A DNA stretch of 64,000 bases, taken from positions 1,590,001-1,654,000 of the forward strand of contig NC_134571.1 in the NCBI RefSeq assembly GCF_050947875.1, given 5' to 3'. The notes beneath the pieces were generated by a model, which did not search any database, was not told where the DNA came from, and was given only the letters and a program-made list of their open reading frames with translations. Positions 24,360 to 35,080 of the stretch are shown in pieces. This DNA comes from Dermacentor variabilis (lineage: Eukaryota > Arthropoda > Arachnida > Ixodida > Ixodidae). Position numbers and translations under genes: made by a program. The first letter of the stretch is position 1. Each line of letters begins with the position of its first letter.

Positions 24360-24825
24360 TTTACAGCAAAGCTGTATACGTCTACCGTCCAAGGAAATCT
24401 TCGCGCCGTTGTTGGCATGGTAAGGAAAGATCTCCCCATACGCTAAGCACTTCCCCGTACGTGAGCCGATCCTGAAGATAGTGCAATGCCGGGCCGACCC
24501 GCGGCGGAGGTGAAGCAGGCGTTAAGCACTCCCCATACGTGGGCCGATCCCGAAAATAGTGCAATGCCGGGCCGAACCGCGGCGCAGGTGAAGCAGGCGT
24601 TAAGCACTTGCCATACGTGGGCCGATCCCGAAGATAGTGCAATGCCGGGCCGACCGGCGGCGGAGGTGAAGCAGGCGTTAAGCACTTCCCATACGTGGGC
24701 CGATACCGAAAGTAGTGCAATGCCGGGCCGACCCGCGGCGAAGGTACAGTTCGCCATTAAGGGGCCCACATACACAGCCTCGCTGGTCATCGTTCTTCAC
24801 AGAGTGGAAGGGCACTGAGTTTTTT
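24360..24825. mobile_element. minisatellite-bearing insertion inside PLE 1
   Basis: Interrupts the PLE frame between RFRRICSE (24,824 side) and NSDANCAEL (~24,350). Both junctions show TAAAAAA-like A-runs on the minus strand, a possible short target duplication. The left flank contains ACAGCAAAGCTGTATACGTC and AAGGAAATCTTCGCGCCGTT, then four repeat units, then a short unique tail. The family resembles a repeat I associate with ticks; no coding capacity. Confidence 0.6.
24443..24750 (+). repeat. minisatellite, four units of 78 bp
   Basis: Units begin AAGCACTT.CCCATACGTG at 24,447, 24,524, 24,602 and 24,680. Each contains GCCGATCCCGAAGATAGTGC, then AATGCCGGGCCGACC and GAGGTGAAGCAGGCGTT. Because 78 is a multiple of three, long frames run through on both strands; they are not genes. 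Confidence 0.95.
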
Positions 24826-25861
24826 ATTCGGAGCATATACGCCTAAAACGCTGTGCCTGGTTATAGGGGACAGCTGTTTTACAATATCGAACGTGGCTGC
24901 TTTGGAAATGTAGATATTGGCGCCTGTCCGTTGGCTTTTTGTAAAGTTTGGTTGACAGATTATTTCCGGTTATTGACGCTGTAACATCGAGGAAGTCAAT
25001 CTGTGAAGTTGAATGGTTTTGTGAAAATTGAATGCTCGGGTGAACGCTATTCAAGGCAGCAATAAAGCTAACCAGTGTCGATTCGCCACGGGGCCATGGG
25101 GCCACACCAGAAACACGTCGTCATCAATGAAACGCAAAAAGTTTTAGGGTGCAGTTCTCAAGAAATTCACTTTCCAATATGCCCATAAAAATCTTGGCAT
25201 AATTCGGCCCAATCCTTGTTCCCATAGAAGTACCACTGACCTTTACATAATGGCTACCATTAAATTCAAAATTATTCATTTCCAGTATGAGTTTTAATAT
25301 GGAGCTGAGCGTGAGGACGCTAATGGGCTTGTCAATTGTAGCTTGTCCATAGGCAAGGGACAAAGCGCGAATGCCGTCTGAATGCGGAATATTCGTATAA
25401 AGGGATATGACATACAGTGTCACAAGCAGTGAACCAGAGGGAATAGGTATAGGTCTAGTATTTCGCTTAAGAAATGGTTAATGTCTTTTATATAAAAGGG
25501 AAGGTTGGGGGCATTAGTTTATTTAGCTGGTTTACATACCGAGAAAGAGTCTCGGTAACAGTGTGTACGCCTGAAACAATTGGACGTCCCGAGTTCCCTG
25601 GCTTATGAATTTCAGGTAATAGAAGCGACCTGCTATTGGACTGAGTGGCATTAGAGACTGGAACGTGTTTTCGTCTCCGACGAGCGCTTCTTTAACCTTG
25701 ACGTCACTGGTGGGATCATTGAGAAGAGCTTGATAAAACACACTGTTAGATAACTGTCTATTCGCTTCATCGACATAGTCTTGGCGGTTCATTACTACGA
25801 TCGCTCCTTCTTTATCGGCTGGTTTGATAACAATGTCTTGGCGTGAGCTTAACTGATCCAA

Positions 25862-26704
25862 GGCGCTGGTATCAAATCGAGATGGGTAGTGACGAAAGGG
25901 CGCATGCCCTTTATAGGCGTTAAGAATATCCCTCTGAACCGTTCGGATATATAAAGCTAAACATTTGTCTCGCTGTGGCGGGGGAGTCCAATGTTTATGA
26001 GAGGGAAGTATATTACGAGTACCACTTTCACATGATCGTCTACGAAAGAATTCCCGTAACCTCTAAGTTCGCGCAGAATTATCCAAGTCTTTGTATAGCT
26101 GAAATTCGCTGAAACCACCAGTCGTTGGACAAAAACTCAATGCTTTTGAAGTACAGCAATTTCTACTGACGACAAAGACGCGTTCGGATGCCAGATAAAT
26201 AATGTTTAGAAAATCGTACGGCGAAGCTTTAGGAGCACGAAAGCTAGCAAAGCGCGTTTCCTCCGAGCTTCGCAGTGATCTGGATTCGGATGTAAGCTGG
26301 TGCGGCCCACCGCGCGACACATGGAGAGACCTCTGAGTGCTGTCGCCTGAGTGATACCTTAATAGAGTTCAAGGCTAGACACACAATAATAACCCGTTAC
26401 ATGTGTACGTTACGTATCGACGATGTTCAGACTTGACTCGTTTATTTCCATCGTGGGCAGAGCTGCGGGAGCGCCTCTAGGTTCGGCGCCGTTCCATATT
26501 GCGGCTATATCGAAGCTAAATGCTTAGCGACGACACGCTGTTTCCCAATCAAAACAACTTGTTGACATCTCTCGGGAAAACACGAAAACTTGCCACGAGT
26601 CGTCAACAGCACGTTCACCTGCACCCTTCAGCACGACCCCACATATCAGCATGGCGCTGGACGATAGACGGCGCTGTGATCGCAAAATGGCGGCGCCCTT
26701 AATA
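25862..26704. other. 5' region of PLE 1 and unassigned DNA to the next element
   Basis: Beyond the PLE N-terminus (26,320) nothing is recognised up to 26,704, apart from a YY1-like AAAATGGCGGC at ~26,683. Confidence 0.35.
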
Positions 26705-27472
26705 AAACAGTCTATAGAGAGTTTTAGTATAGCTTAAATGCTTGCGTTAGCGTGATCCGGGAAACTATTCGATAGACCTTTAGTACAGCGTAAAGCCACG
26801 AAGCGCCGCAAAGCGCAAAACTTCACCGCGCCATCTAGGTGCGAGTAGCCCAAGCTCTTAAGCTGATTGGCTCGCCATCTAGTCAAGAGTAGTCAAAGGA
26901 GCATTTTTTGATAGCAGACCATTTTAGAATAGCGTTTGTCGCCTTACGTACGTTAAACTCAAGCACCTTTGCGGGACGTTACGTTAAAAGACAGGACGCC
27001 GTCTGGCACCTCGTGAGAAACGTATGCAAGCCAAGACAATCCATCAGCAACCATTCTGTTGTTGCTACGCGGATGCGTCTCTTCAGGCTTACGGACGCCA
27101 GAATCGCCGAAAGATCTCAGAAATTGTATGCGCTATGCGCGCTCATAACTAGCGTTTCAGGTCAGTTTAGAGGAAGTAAAAGCTCATTTCTAGAGTTACG
27201 GGCGATCAACGAGAGTGAGAGCGCAGTCATCACGAGAATTCACGGTGAAGCGAGAGCCATGGGTGGCGCCATGTTTGACAACGCTATTTCTTAGCGTCCG
27301 TACGGCTTTGCGAGCGTTAGCGTCTCTCGCTAAATTCCGGAAATAGTGGAGGCACCCCATGTGCAAAGATGATATAGCGTTCTGCGCGTGCGCAGTATGA
27401 CCCCGTTATATTTTAACATGTATCCTGGTGTCACTTAATTACGGTATACTAAAACTATAGTGTACTAGAATA
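26705..27472. mobile_element. candidate non-autonomous DNA transposon (TIR with TTTTAGTATA)
   Basis: Left end TCTATAGAGAGTTTTAGTATA and the reverse complement of the right end, TCTAGTACACTATAGTTTTAGTATA, agree over their inner 13-14 bp. A 128-codon frame (26,908-27,294) lies inside but shows no known domain. The right end abuts the target duplication of the next MITE. The outer 18 bp (CTATAGTGTACTAGAATA) also occur at 43,440. Confidence 0.55.
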
Positions 27473-27480
27473 ATGTCCTC

Positions 27481-28096
27481 ATAGAGTTTCTCACTACATT
27501 ACCTAGAGGGAAATCTGGCGCTGCTGCGCTGTGGTATGCATGGGAATGCTGGTATATTGTGACTTCGGATTGGCATCGTTCTCGTAGAGACAGGACACCT
27601 TGAAGACGAGCTTGGCAAGTACCGTTCCGTCTGTCACAATGATTCACTTTCTACTAAAACAGCACGTGAAAAGCTGTTTTAGCTTTATTATTACGCGAAA
27701 ACGTTTTATTTAACTATGAGAACTTGTTATTGTGTGTACGACTACATGTTACGTAAAAAGTATCAGCGGGCCGCTAAAGTTGGAGGACAGACGACAAGGT
27801 TCGCGCTCGCTTTGAAACAGATGGTCGTCTGTTCTTGCTTTTCTTCGCTTGGTCATGCATTGTGGGTGAGTAAAGATGTAATATGCGTGAATTGAAACAT
27901 TTTATGAAGATTTTACTTTGAGAACGCGTTATTTGCGTAGCCATATTCACGTTTTAGACGAAGCCTCTTACAACACCAGCCAACACGAGCCTCGCAGACA
28001 CATATGCCGTCATTCCCATGACGGCACGGTGCCCCCTTAAGAAACTCCCATAGACGGTGGCGCCAGATTACCCTCTAGGTGTTGTAGTAAGAAACT
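27481..28096. mobile_element. MITE with 8-bp target duplication (hAT- or P-type)
   Basis: Begins CATAGAGTTTCTCACTAC..CTAGAGGGAAATCTGGCGC and ends with the inverted form GCGCCAGATTACCCTCTAG..GTAGTAAGAAACTCTATG. AATGTCCT flanks both sides (left within 27,473-27,480; right within 28,097-28,106). The terminal CATAGAG and 8-bp duplication fit hAT or P superfamilies. No coding capacity. It is the complete relative of the 10.79-kb copy. Confidence 0.8.
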
Positions 28097-28106
28097 CTAT
28101 GAATGT

Positions 28107-28471
28107 CCTAGTGATCTGACCAGGAAGGAGCGCGCGTGCCTCTTTCTGTTGACGCCATCAGGCGTCGCCACTGCGACCTTTTCTAACAGATTGGCTGCTC
28201 TCATAATCGCCGTATTTGAGGCGGTCCGTGTTTCTAAGCGTTTCTTACGGACATGGTTCTTTCATTACAACAGAAAAGGATTGTATTTAACAAAGTATTG
28301 TGTAAAGGAAGATTTTGAAGGGCACATCGATATTATAGTATCGACAACGTCGTCTTCAAACGAAGTCTTATACAGTCCGCCACTTTGATTGCGCTTGTGG
28401 TATCGCCTGTGCCAGCTGGCAATTCGCCGAGCTTCTTGTTGCTCATCTAATGCTTGAAAGCCAGTGCATCT
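28107..28471. other. unassigned DNA
   Basis: Short stretch between the MITE and the first 5' monomer of LINE B; nothing recognised. Confidence 0.4.
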
Positions 28472-29113
28472 GGGCCAAGCAAGGGTGCAGACGCGGCTAA
28501 CCTGGCTCGTCTTTTTCGCGCAGATTTTTGCTGCATGCAACGAACCGGTGCCCCTTCAAGAATGCAACATCGGCAAGACCGCGACCACTAGCGCGGGCTC
28601 CACTCGCAAGTGGAAGTTGTGCCGCTTGACAACGTTGATATCTTGCGGACTGAAAGAATTGCCTCGAATTTCGTACGTTTTCCTGTTCTGCAAAGAAACA
28701 TCGGAGCAACATCGTCATCACCCGATCCATCGCTCATCAAGCTTTCTTCTTCAGTGGGCAAGGGACAAAGCAAAAGATGCAGACGCGGCTAACCTGGCTC
28801 GTCTTTTTCGCGCAGTTTTTTGCTGCATGCAACGAACCAGTGCTCCTTCGAGAATGCAATATCGGCAAGACCACGAACATCTGCGGGCTCCACTCGCAAG
28901 TGGAAGTTGTGCCGCTTGACAACGTTGATATCTTGCGGACTGAAAGAATTTCCTTGAATTTCGTACGTTTTCATGTTCTGCAAAGAAACATCGGAGCAAC
29001 GTCGTCATCACCCGATCCGACCGGCGCCGCCCCTCAAGCTTTCTTCTTCAGTGGGCAAGGGACTAAGCAAAGGATGCAGACGCGGCTAACCAGGCTCGTC
29101 TTTTTCGCGCAGG
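28472..29113 (+). repeat. tandem 5' monomers of LINE B (292/297-bp period)
   Basis: The block CAGACGCGGCTAACC begins at 28,488, 28,780 and 29,077. Between them AAGTGGAAGTTGTGCCGCTT, GACAACGTTGATATCTTGCG and CAAAGAAACATCGGAGCAAC recur. The third unit is only ~40 bp long and leads into the LINE 5' region. Comparable promoter monomers are known from mouse L1. First unit 5' end is truncated. Confidence 0.9.
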
Positions 29114-29117
29114 GTAG

Positions 29118-29916
29118 TAGACAATCGAGTTGTCACGACTTTAAGAGCGATTCCTTGAGGCTGGTTGTGATCCCTTGCCCAGGGTTGTTGTGTGAACGTG
29201 TCGCGAGCTGGTTTGACTCTTTGGGCTTTATTGTTCTTCTTTTAAGTGAGGACATTGGAAATGAACCCTGGCCATACGGTTCCTGAGCAATTGGCAGCGA
29301 TTCTAGATAATCAAAAGGCATCTTCAAATGATCTTAAGTCTATCCGGGAAAGCTTAAGTAGAATGTCAAGTTGTTGAAACTAATAGAAGGCTGGTTTGAA
29401 TTCAGCAGAAATGGCTGTCATTGCCAGAGAATGTACTAAGGGTAGAAGGGTGTGACCGTTTTGCTTCACACTTAACTGGCCAAACTGATTTCCTCCTAAA
29501 AAAATGATGACCTTGAAAACAGACTCCGACGCAATTACTTGATTATATATGGAGTCGAGGAGTTAGATACAGAGACAGAGGATTCGATCAGGGATGCTGT
29601 TTTGGCAGAAGTATTTGAAACGAAATTGGGAATAAAAGTAAGTAGCCTTGAGCGCATACACCGCTTGGGCAGAAAACGAACGAATCGAACGCGCCCAGTG
29701 ATAATGTGCTTTTTTGATTTCAACGAAAAAATGCAGCTTCTGAGAAATGCAAAGAAACTAAAGAACACTGAGTACTCGCTATCGGAGGACTATTCACTCA
29801 GAATCCAGAAAATAAGGAAGCAGCTATGGTCGACTGTTAAAGACTGTCGCACGCCTGCAGATAAAGTGTATCCGAAATACGATAAGCTAGTTTTCAACAA
29901 GGTGACGTACGTGTAG
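29118..29916 (+). pseudogene. LINE B ORF1 with 2A-like leader
   Basis: The upstream frame ends FIVLLLSEDIGNEPWP at 29,230-29,274; allowing for a one-base indel at the GG, the next frame reads E-M-N-P-G, i.e. a 2A-like D-I-E-x-N-P-G signature. A helical ORF1 segment (NQKASSNDLKSIRESLSRM) follows. The second piece, 29,539-29,916, holds IIYGVEE, LERIHRLGRK, RPVIMCFFDF and QKIRKQL, the RRM-like region of CR1/L2-type ORF1 proteins that bind element RNA. Stops and a frameshift separate the pieces. Confidence 0.7.
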
Positions 29917-31866
29917 GATGAGGACAAGAAAGAAAGGCGCAGGCTTGCGGGGTCAGGCACAGATTTGAGAGGCGGCACAACACAGGACCATGGAAGTCAG
30001 GCTGCACCCAGCAATGATCGAATGATCATCCGGCGAAGGGCCGCAAGTGGGACATCGAAGTGACAGGGAAATAAAACTTGTCATTTGCGGTTGCTATATT
30101 TTAATGTGCAAAGCATCGTGAATAAAATAGCCGAATTTGAAGCGCTCCTTTATGACCTCGACCCCCGTGTTACGTTGCTGACGGAGACCTGGTTACATGC
30201 TGGAGTGCTTGATAATGAAATCGTTCCCCCGTCGTACAAAATATTTAGGCGTGACAAGCACGAATGGATGGAATTGCAATTGTAGTTAAGGAGAGCATAA
30301 ACGTTACAACTTTGCCGGCTATTCTGGAACACGAAAACCTCTTCTGTAAAATTTATTTTTGTCGTAATTCTATTGTTATCGGTGTTGTATACCGTCCTCT
30401 GAAGGCAGATCCTGGATTTCTAGAGCAACTCTACCATTACGTACAACGTTTCCGAGGTGATAACGTAAGATTTGTCTTATCCGGTGATTTTACTTAGTGA
30501 ATTGATTGGTCAACTATGACGACAATGCGCTTGAATGGTAGGCACTTTGAGATACTTATGAACATGGCATTTTCATGTGGTCTAGCTCAGATTGTTACTG
30601 CTCCTGCTAGAATCACTGCTACTGCAAGACATATTCTTGATTTATTGCTTATAAGTTCTACTATTACATGTGACTCTCTTGATGTCATGCATGGGCTGTC
30701 TGACCCTGAGTTGATTTTTGCCACCTTTTCCTTTCAAAAGTGTTCTGGCAAAAGCAATACCGAGATTGTTGTGAAAGAATTCAACAGGGCGGAATATGAG
30801 AGTATTTTTAGACTACTTTGAAATGAATCTGTACGGTTTCAGTGTTGAAGACAACGTGAATGTTCAGTGGTGCAAATTCAAACAGATTTGTCTTCATTGT
30901 ATTGCCATGATTGTTCCCGACAAGGTTAACAAGAAAAAACAGAACCCCTGGTTTATGAGACATATAGTTCACATGAAAAGAAAGCTTAAGAGATTGAGAC
31001 GCTCAGGAAGGCCCCGAGACTGCGCTATTAACGCGCTAAGTGCAGCACTGAAAACTGAGGTAAAAAAGCAAGGGACAATTTCTTCACTATCAACTTAGGC
31101 AATTTTCTCAAGGAAGCCCCGGGAAAATTGGAGGTATCTAGGTGGCAACAAATCCAGTAGTATATTATTAATGATCAAAGGCTCACCAGTCTCGGATGCA
31201 AAAGCAATAGCCGATGAATTTAATAGATACCTTCAATCCATATACGCCCGTAAAGATACTGATCTTGTTGCCGAGCAAGAAGGGTTTTTCTCTTTTATGC
31301 CGGACATCATTACGAGTCGAGAAGGTATTGCTACTTCTTGATTCTAAAAAGGCCGGCGGCCCTGATAACATTCCTACAGTTTTCTTGCACCGTTACGCAG
31401 AATGGATTTCGCACTACTTGTTTGTCAGTTATAATGTGTCCCTAGCTCAGTGTTCTCTTCCGTCAGACTGGAGAGGTGCTCGTATCATTCCCACATTCAA
31501 CTGATTCCTTGTGCACATCAAATTACTGCCCGATTTCCCTGACTTCAAGCAAGCTGCAAAATATTAGAGCATATAATCTGCCGACATCTGAACGTATTTC
31601 TCGAAGATTACAAGCTGTTATCAAATGCCCAGCACGGGTTTAGGCGCCGTTTGTTGACGGTGATGCAGCTGCTTCGCACGTGTCATGATTTTGCTCTCGT
31701 GATTAATAATAAAGAACAGATCGATGCTATATTTTTAGACTATGCGAAAGCATTTGATAAAGTGCCCCTTAATAAATTATTACAGAAAATCTACGCCATC
31801 GGATTAAATAACAGGCTTATCCAATTCATTAGGGCTTATCTAGAAAATAGGTATCAGTATGTCCAA

Positions 31867-32110
31867 TAATAATAATAATAATATTTGGGGTTTTACGTGC
31901 CAAAACCACTTTCTGATTATGAGGCACGCCGTAGTGGAGGACTCCGGAAATTTTGACCACCTGGGGTTCTTTAACGTGCACCTAAATCTAAGCACACGGG
32001 TGTTTTCGCATTGCGCCCCCATCGAAATGCGGCCGCCGTGGCCGGGATTCGATCCCGCGACCTCGTGCTCAGCAGCCCAACACCATAGCCACTGAGCAAC
32101 CACGGCGGGT
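31867..32110 (-). mobile_element. tRNA-headed SINE in LINE B, with target duplication
   Basis: On the minus strand: a tRNA-like head with a 7/7 acceptor stem (GCCGTGG with CCACGGC), TTGCTCAGTGG (A-box) and GGATCGAATCC (B-box); a body with GTTAAAGAACCCCAGGTGGT; and an (ATT)n tail. The 13-bp TCAGTATGTCCAA flanks it at 31,854-31,866 and 32,111-32,123. Transcribed by Pol III and mobilised by a partner LINE. Confidence 0.92.
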
Positions 32111-32133
32111 TCAGTATGTCCAAGTTGACAAGT

Positions 32134-33454
32134 CATCATCATCATCATCATCATCAGCCTGGTTACGCCCACTGCAGGGCAAAGGCCTCTCCCATACTTC
32201 TCCAACAACCCCGGTCATGTACTAATTGTGGCCATGCCATACCTGCAAACTTCTTAATCTCATCCGCCCACCTAACTTTCTGCCGCCCCCTGCTACGCTT
32301 CCCTTCCCTTGGGATCCAGTCCGTAACCCTTAATGACCATCGGTTATCTTCCCTCCTCATTACATGTCCTGCCCATGCCCATTTCTTTTTCTTGATTTCA
32401 ACTAAGATGTCATTAACTCGCGTTTGTTCCCTCACCCAATCTGCTCTTTTCTTATCCCTTAACGTTACACCTATCATTCTTCTTTCCATAGCTCGTTGCG
32501 TCGTCCTCAATTTGAGGAGAACCCTTTTCGTAAGCCTCCAGGTTTCTGCCCCGTAGTTGAGTACTGGTAAGACACAGCTATTATATACTTTTCTCTTGAC
32601 GGATAATGGCAACCTGCTGTTCATGATCTGAGAATGCCTGCCAAACGCACCCCAGCCCATTCTTATTCTTCTGATTATTTCCGTCTCATGATCCGGATCC
32701 GCCGTCACTACCTGCCCTAAGTAAATGTATTCCCTTACGACTTCCAGTGCCTCGCTGCCTATTGTAAATTGCTGTTCTCTTCCGAGACTGTTAAGCATTA
32801 CTTTAGTTTTCTGCAGATGAATTTTTAGACCCACTCTTCTGCTTTGCCTCTCCAGGTCAGTGAGCATGCATTGCAATTGGTCCCCTGAGTTACTAAGCAA
32901 GGCAATATCATCAGCGAATCGCAAGTTACTAAGGTATTCTTCATTAACTTTTATCCCCAATTCTTCCCAATCCAGGTCCCTGAATACCTCCTGTAAACAC
33001 GCTGTGAATAGGATTGGAGATATCGTATCTCCCTGCCTGACGCCTTTCTTTATTGGGATTTTGTTGCTTGCTTTATGGAGGACTACGGTGGCTGTGGAGC
33101 CGCTATAGATATCTTTCAGTATTTTTACATACGGCTCGTCTACACCCTGATTCCGTAATGCCTCTATGACTGCTGAGGTTTCGACAGAATCAAACGCTTT
33201 CTCGTAATCAATGAAAGCTATATATAAGGGTTGGTTATATTCCGCACATTTCTCTATCACCTGATTGATAGTGTGAATATGATCTATTGTTGAGTAGCCT
33301 TTACGGAATCCTGCCTGGTCCTTTGCTTGAGAGAAGTCTAAGGTGTTCCTGATTCTATTTGCGATTACCTTAGTAAATAGTTTGTAGGCAACGGACAGTA
33401 AGCTGATCGGTCTATAATTTTTCAAGTCTTTGGCGTCCCCTTTCTTATGGGGAC
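32134..33454 (-). mobile_element. 5'-truncated RTE-type LINE (RTE 1) in LINE B, with target duplication
   Basis: Antisense insertion flanked by AGTTGACAAGT at 32,123-32,133 and 33,455-33,465. The 3' end is (ATG)n on the minus strand, the usual short-repeat tail of RTE elements. The 5' end is truncated inside the RT. Confidence 0.92.
32163..33454 (-). CDS. RTE 1 reverse transcriptase, N-terminally truncated, frame open
   Basis: Open from the truncation point to a stop at 32,163, about 430 codons. Motifs: KNYRPISLLSVAYK, QAGFRKGYSTIDH, IAFIDYEKAFDSV (first Asp), GVRQGDTISPILF, LRFADDIALL (catalytic pair), then the RTE-type C-terminus with CVLPVLNYGAETW, RRMIGVTLRDKKR and WAGHVMRR, and an arginine-rich RSRGRQKVRWADEI. 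No internal stop, so the insertion is recent relative to its host LINE. The upstream endonuclease half is absent, so the copy cannot move by itself. TTG, not ATG, is the first in-frame start-like codon. Confidence 0.9.
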
Positions 33455-34589
33455 AGTTGACAAGTACTGCTCGGAAACATTACAGGTTATATCAGGGGTA
33501 CCGCAAGGGTAAGTTCTGGGACCGATCTTATTCCTCCTTTATGTTAATGACATTGTGAAAGTCATACACAGTGGTATTAAGATAAAAGTTTTTCGGGGAC
33601 GACTGTGTTTATTATACCTCGGTTTAATCTGTAGACGACCAAATTACGCTTAATGATACCCTCACAGAAGTTTCAGGCTGGTGCAAGAATTGGGACATGT
33701 CCTCCGTGTATGCAGGAACAAAACCGTTTTACAACATTCTTATTCTGTGGATGACATTGTGCTTAAGGAATCACCGGCCGTTAAGTATCTCGGAATCACT
33801 ATTACAGAAAATCTCAGTTTGGACCTTCATATTGATACAGTCTGCACCAAAGCTTTTAAATCTCTCCGGTTCATTCGACGATCGAAAGCTTTCAAAAGCC
33901 CCTATGAACGTAAAATTAGCAGCATACAAAGCGTTGGTCCGGCCATGTCTTGAGTGTGCTTCGTGTATATGGGATCCTTATACAGAGAAAAACGTTGCCA
34001 AATTAGAAAGAGAGAACCGCGGCTAGATTCATTTGCAACCGATATAAGCGCACTGACAGTGTGACAGAAATAATTGCTTATCTTGGTATCGATACACTTA
34101 AAGCTAGGCGTACCGAATGCAGATTAAAATACTTGTACTTAATGTATAACAACACAATACAAATCAACAATCACAATTTCATTACTCCTCACACTCTGCG
34201 CACAAGCTCGCGTTTTGATAATGGGAACATGCTACAGCAATACAATGCTCTAAACGATACTTTTAAATAGTCATTTTTTCCGAGAACCATAAGTGCCTGG
34301 AATAAATTACCGAAACATACTGTAGACAGCACAAGTGCCGAAGCATGTCTTACAAACTTGAAAATGCATGGGTAAAGGGTACTTGCATTCTGTTATATGC
34401 GGTGTTTCATGTCTTGATTTATTGCATTTGGTTTTTATTGCTGTTGTGGATTTCTGATATATTCCCATTTGTGCCTGCTCCTGCTTGGAGTTAATGCAAT
34501 ATTCTTTAAATAAATAAATAAATAAACAAATAAATAAATAAATACCACTCCATTTAAATCGCATGCTTATCACGAATGACCGGAAAGTA

Positions 34590-34815
34590 CGCAGTGAATT
34601 GTGCTGCTAACCACGAGGGCGTAGGATTAAATAATGGCCTCGTTGGCTGCATTTTCATGGTGGCAAAATGCTAAAATGTCCGTGTTGTTGCCGGTTATAA
34701 AACCCCAGGTGGTCAAAATTATTCATGTGCCCCACCTCCCCCTTTACTGCCTTCCAAGTAATTAGATCGTAGTGTGTTTTGCACATTAAACCCCAGAATT
34801 ATTTTTTGACTATAC
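34590..34815 (+). mobile_element. old SINE copy, head lost
   Basis: AACCCCAGGTGGTCAAAATTATT and TTAAACCCCAGAATTATT match the body and 3' end of the SINE at 31.87 kb, here in plus orientation. The tRNA head is not recognisable. Confidence 0.6.
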
Positions 34816-35080
34816 AATTGCGAACATACAAACTCACATTTTCCCCAAAAATTCTAGCTCCTAAGAAATTTGCCGCGCCTTCAGCACATACTGTCAGAGT
34901 GACGCTAAAAAAATATCCAGGTTAGTTTTTTTTCTTTATTCACAATGAAAATAGCACAGCTATAAAGTAACCCTAAAGTGTACCTTCCCTAGACACTGAG
35001 CATCTAATCACCAGCATAAGTAACTATTACTGTTAAAACACATAACCAAAACCACTTTGTAGCATGGAGTTCTAGGTACA

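Larger units (their letters stand above)
23630..26320 (-). pseudogene. PLE 1 polyprotein remnant: Penelope RT and GIY-YIG endonuclease
   Basis: Frame pieces in order: 26,320-26,063 and onward to 25,532 (one in-frame TAG near 26,064) carry the N-terminal part with IVIKPADKEGAIVVM, a Penelope hallmark. After a frameshift, a KIHKPGN-like and a GVHTVTETLS block appear near 25,620-25,560. The piece 25,423-25,124 holds the SLYTNIPH catalytic block and GTSMGTRIGPNYA. The next piece holds RFIDDDVFLVW with the RT aspartates (~25,120) and QIDFLDV. After the insertion, 24,355-23,630 holds ELERTL..RQCHKEIIDDTIKRAS, C-rich CEVCPHM, and the GIY-YIG region AIYLLECCRC..DIGRTE with R..NH. Several frameshifts make it non-functional. 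Such enzymes copy RNA into exposed DNA ends, with GIY-YIG cutting the target. Confidence 0.85.
22960..26340 (-). mobile_element. Penelope-like retroelement (PLE 1), decayed
   Basis: A minus-strand element with the Penelope order: N-terminal region, reverse transcriptase, linker and GIY-YIG nuclease. Downstream of the ORF is a 3' region with the inverted GGCC..GGCCGAAACGTCAG motif near 23,030-23,066. Borders are approximate; its 3' side meets a TA/GA microsatellite. A minisatellite-bearing sequence is inserted within the coding region at about 24,360-24,825. Confidence 0.85.
30085..34376 (+). pseudogene. LINE B ORF2: APE endonuclease and reverse transcriptase, broken
   Basis: Endonuclease pieces: YFNVQSIVNK and LLTETWL (30,085-30,285), then VYRP and a LSGDFT motif (30,264-30,497), then the DLLLISS and GLSDPE region (30,516-30,821), where the usual SDH histidine is lost. 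RT pieces: KKAGGPDNIPT (31,214-31,504), IDAIFLDYAKAFDKV (31,651-31,866), and after the nested inserts VISGVPQG and VLGPILFLLYVNDIV (33,485-33,560). A frameshift falls at the F-x-DD catalytic motif (~33,590). C-terminal pieces at 33,681-34,026 and 34,061-34,376 end in SAWNKLP. Joining 31,866 directly to 32,124-32,133 and 33,466 restores the coding frame across the insertion site. Confidence 0.8.
28472..34545 (+). mobile_element. LINE B: CR1/L2-like retrotransposon with 5' monomers, interrupted by a SINE and an RTE
   Basis: In order: two and a half 5' monomers (28,472-29,113), a 2A-like motif, ORF1, an APE endonuclease, RT, C-terminal region and an (AAAT)n tail (34,509-34,543). The RT is split at ~31,866 by a SINE and then an antisense RTE, each with a clear target duplication. 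Many frameshifts and stops; inactive. Confidence 0.85.

Noticed and set aside
24382..24818. Proline/alanine-rich repeat proteins on both strands
   Set aside because: They translate the 78-bp minisatellite (26 codons per unit).
26908..27294. 128-codon ORF as a gene
   Set aside because: Lies inside a candidate non-autonomous element, shows no domain or motif, and codon use looks random.
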